Both the position numbers and the translations under genes were made by a program. The notes below the pieces were generated by a model that searched no databases, was not told where the DNA came from, and worked only from the letters and a program-made list of their open reading frames with translations. Positions 6,141 through 7,758 of a DNA stretch of 7,758 bases are shown piece by piece. The stretch is from Betaproteobacteria bacterium UBA2293 (GTDB lineage Bacteria > Pseudomonadota > Gammaproteobacteria > Burkholderiales > Rhodocyclaceae): NCBI GenBank assembly GCA_002345845.1, contig DDWF01000287.1:17123-24880 (forward strand), in the 5' to 3' direction. Within the stretch, counting starts at the first letter, position 1, and every line of letters starts with the position of its first letter.

Positions 6141-7758
6141 CTAGACGTCGGCCTCGACCAGACCGCCGTCCTTCTCCATCCAGGCCCGGCGGCCGGAGGC
6201 CTCACCCTTGCCCATCAGCAGGTTGAAGGTCTTGGCCATCTCACGGATGACTTCGCGCGGGGCGGTGAACGGCACCAGGCGGCGGGTGTCCGGGCACAGC
6301 GTGGTTTCCCACAGCTGGTCCGGGTTCATTTCGCCCAGGCCCTTGAAACGGGAGACGGTGATCTTGTTTTCCGAGATGCCTTCGTCGGCCAGCTTCTGCA
6401 GCGCCTGCAGCTTTTCCGCCTCGTCGAGGCAGTAGATCTTGCGCGTATGGCCGCGCGCTTCGACATCGACGCGGAACAGCGGCGGCTGGGCGACGTGGAT
6501 GTGACCGCGTTCGATCAGCGCCGGGAAATGCTTGAGGAACAGCGTGAACAGCAGCACCTGGATGTGCGAGCCATCGACGTCGGCATCGGACATGACGATG
6601 ATCCGCCCGTAGCGCAGGCCGGAGACATCGACGGTGTCGATCTGCTCGATGCCGTGCGGGTCGACGCCGATGGCCACGGAGATGTCGTGCACTTCGTTGT
6701 TCTTGAACAGCTGGTCGCGATCGACTTCCCAGGTGTTCAGCACCTTGCCGCGCAGCGGCAGCACCGCCTGGGTTTCCTTGTCACGCCCTTGCTTGGCCGA
6801 ACCGCCGGCCGAGTCGCCCTCGACCAGGAAGACTTCGTTGCGCCCAACGTCGTCGGATTCGCAGTCGGTCAGCTTGCCGGGCAGGGTGGCGATGCCCGAC
6901 GACTTCTTCTTCTCGACCTTCTGCGTCGATTTCATCCGGTTCTGCGCCGCCTTGACCGCCAGTTCGGCGATCTTCCTGCCGAAATCGGCATGGCTGTTCA
7001 GCCACAGCTCGAACGGGTCGCGCACCATTTGCGAAACCAGCTTGTAGGCGTCGCGGCTGGTCAGCTTTTCCTTGGTCTGCCCCTGGAATTGTGGGTCGAG
7101 CACCTTGGCCGAGAGCAGGAAAGTCATCCGGCCGCAGACGTCTTCCTGCGCCAGTTTGACCTTGGCCGGCAGGATCGCGTGATGCTCGGCGAAAGTCTTG
7201 ACCGCCTCGAAGACGCCGGCCTTCAGCCCGGCCTCGTGGGTGCCGCCGTCCAGCGTCGGGATCAGGTTGACGTAGGACTCCGGCTTGCCGCCGCCTTCCT
7301 CGAACCAGGCCAGCGCCCAGGTGGCGCCTTCACCGACGGCGAAGCCATTGGGTGTCGTCGCGTACTTCTCGCCGACGAAGATCGGCGCCACCGGCGTGCC
7401 GACCATCATTTCGTTCAGATAGTCGGCCATGCCGTTCTGGTAGCACCAGATTTTCGGTTCCTGGCCCTCGATCGCCAGTTCGACGGTGACGTTGGGCATC
7501 AGCACCGCTTTCGAGCGCAGCAGGTGTTCCAACTGACCGAGATTGACCTTGGGCGAATCGAAATACTTCGGGTCCGGCGAGATGCGCACCGTGGTGCCGG
7601 TGTTGCGCTGGCCGCAATCGCCGATGCGGCTCAATGGCTCGGTGACGAAACCGGCGCCGAAAGCGATGTGGTGAATGCCCCCGCCGCGCTTGATTTCCAC
7701 CTCCAGTCGGGTGGACAGCGCATTGGTCACCGAGACGCCGACGCCGTGCAGGCCGCCG
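6141..7758 (-). CDS. parE: DNA topoisomerase IV subunit B (N-terminus outside window)
   Basis: 538 residues are visible, entering at the GGLHGVGVSVTNALS ATP-binding box of the GHKL ATPase. The upstream part with the catalytic Glu and first glycine box lies beyond the window. Further landmarks in visible numbering are the QTK loop of the transducer domain (227-229), TOPRIM EGDSAGG starting at Glu313, DADVDGSH at 391-398, and the RFKGLGEMNP block near the C-terminus. ParE supplies ATPase and TOPRIM metal-binding functions to the ParC2-ParE2 tetramer that decatenates daughter chromosomes. The call is ParE and not GyrB because the TOPRIM region runs straight through without the extra insert of proteobacterial GyrB, and the C-terminal sequence ends in a ParE-like way (RRAWMEKDGG...VEADV). 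It lines up by eye with E. coli ParE throughout, including FLVEGDSAGGSAKQ and NTWEV. It ends with TAG at 6143, and the first patatin gene begins one base later. parC is not the next gene. Confidence 0.96.
   Translation of the reverse strand, partial: GGLHGVGVSVTNALSTRLEVEIKRGGGIHHIAFGAGFVTEPLSRIGDCGQRNTGTTVRISPDPKYFDSPKVNLGQLEHLLRSKAVLMPNVTVELAIEGQEPKIWCYQNGMADYLNEMMVGTPVAPIFVGEKYATTPNGFAVGEGATWALAWFEEGGGKPESYVNLIPTLDGGTHEAGLKAGVFEAVKTFAEHHAILPAKVKLAQEDVCGRMTFLLSAKVLDPQFQGQTKEKLTSRDAYKLVSQMVRDPFELWLNSHADFGRKIAELAVKAAQNRMKSTQKVEKKKSSGIATLPGKLTDCESDDVGRNEVFLVEGDSAGGSAKQGRDKETQAVLPLRGKVLNTWEVDRDQLFKNNEVHDISVAIGVDPHGIEQIDTVDVSGLRYGRIIVMSDADVDGSHIQVLLFTLFLKHFPALIERGHIHVAQPPLFRVDVEARGHTRKIYCLDEAEKLQALQKLADEGISENKITVSRFKGLGEMNPDQLWETTLCPDTRRLVPFTAPREVIREMAKTFNLLMGKGEASGRRAWMEKDGGLVEADV

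Noticed and set aside
6140..6205. ATG at 6205 as start of the first patatin
   Set aside because: It would overlap parE by 65 bases and add an Arg/Pro/Trp-rich stretch not seen in the family; the GTG at 6139 directly precedes the conserved core.

Overview
The window is a high-GC bacterial segment in which every supportable gene lies on the minus strand. I infer a Gram-negative betaproteobacterium, possibly of the Rhodocyclales type. The reasons are a proteobacterial-style ParE, a lipoprotein-type patatin, a KaiC/KaiB pair of the proteobacterial kind, and a multidomain c-di-GMP protein. The taxonomic call is an inference from protein character, not from a marker gene.

Reading in the direction of transcription (right to left), the first block is parE (7758-6141, N-terminus outside the window), a patatin-like hydrolase starting one base after the parE stop (6139-5123), and a second, lipoprotein-like patatin 11 bases further on (5111-4227). 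The tight spacing suggests one transcript: a topoisomerase IV subunit followed by two lipid acyl-hydrolase candidates. parC does not follow parE here.

A 247-base non-coding gap (4226-3980) separates this block from the second one. It holds a 10-bp-stem hairpin, a 6-bp inverted repeat and a weak sigma-54-like match, so it is the probable promoter and leader of the downstream operon.

The second block is kaiC (3979-2234), kaiB (2237-1947) and a PAS-GAF-GGDEF-EAL gene (1950 to the left edge, C-terminus outside the window). Both junctions are ATGA stop/start overlaps, so the three proteins are almost certainly co-translated. KaiC has two RecA-like ATPase lobes and a charged helical tail. Its second lobe keeps an Ile-Ser-Thr phosphosite-like triplet but has lost the paired catalytic glutamates. 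KaiB is a compact thioredoxin-like protein. The third protein has a GGDEF domain whose signature has decayed to SGDKF while the RxxD inhibitory c-di-GMP site is intact, followed by an EAL domain whose visible metal-site residues are present. No kaiA-like gene is visible.

The most interesting proposal is a KaiA-less KaiC/KaiB timer or stress switch wired by translational coupling to a c-di-GMP phosphodiesterase or receptor, instead of to the more usual histidine kinase. No RNA genes, CRISPR arrays, insertion sequences or long repeats were seen.
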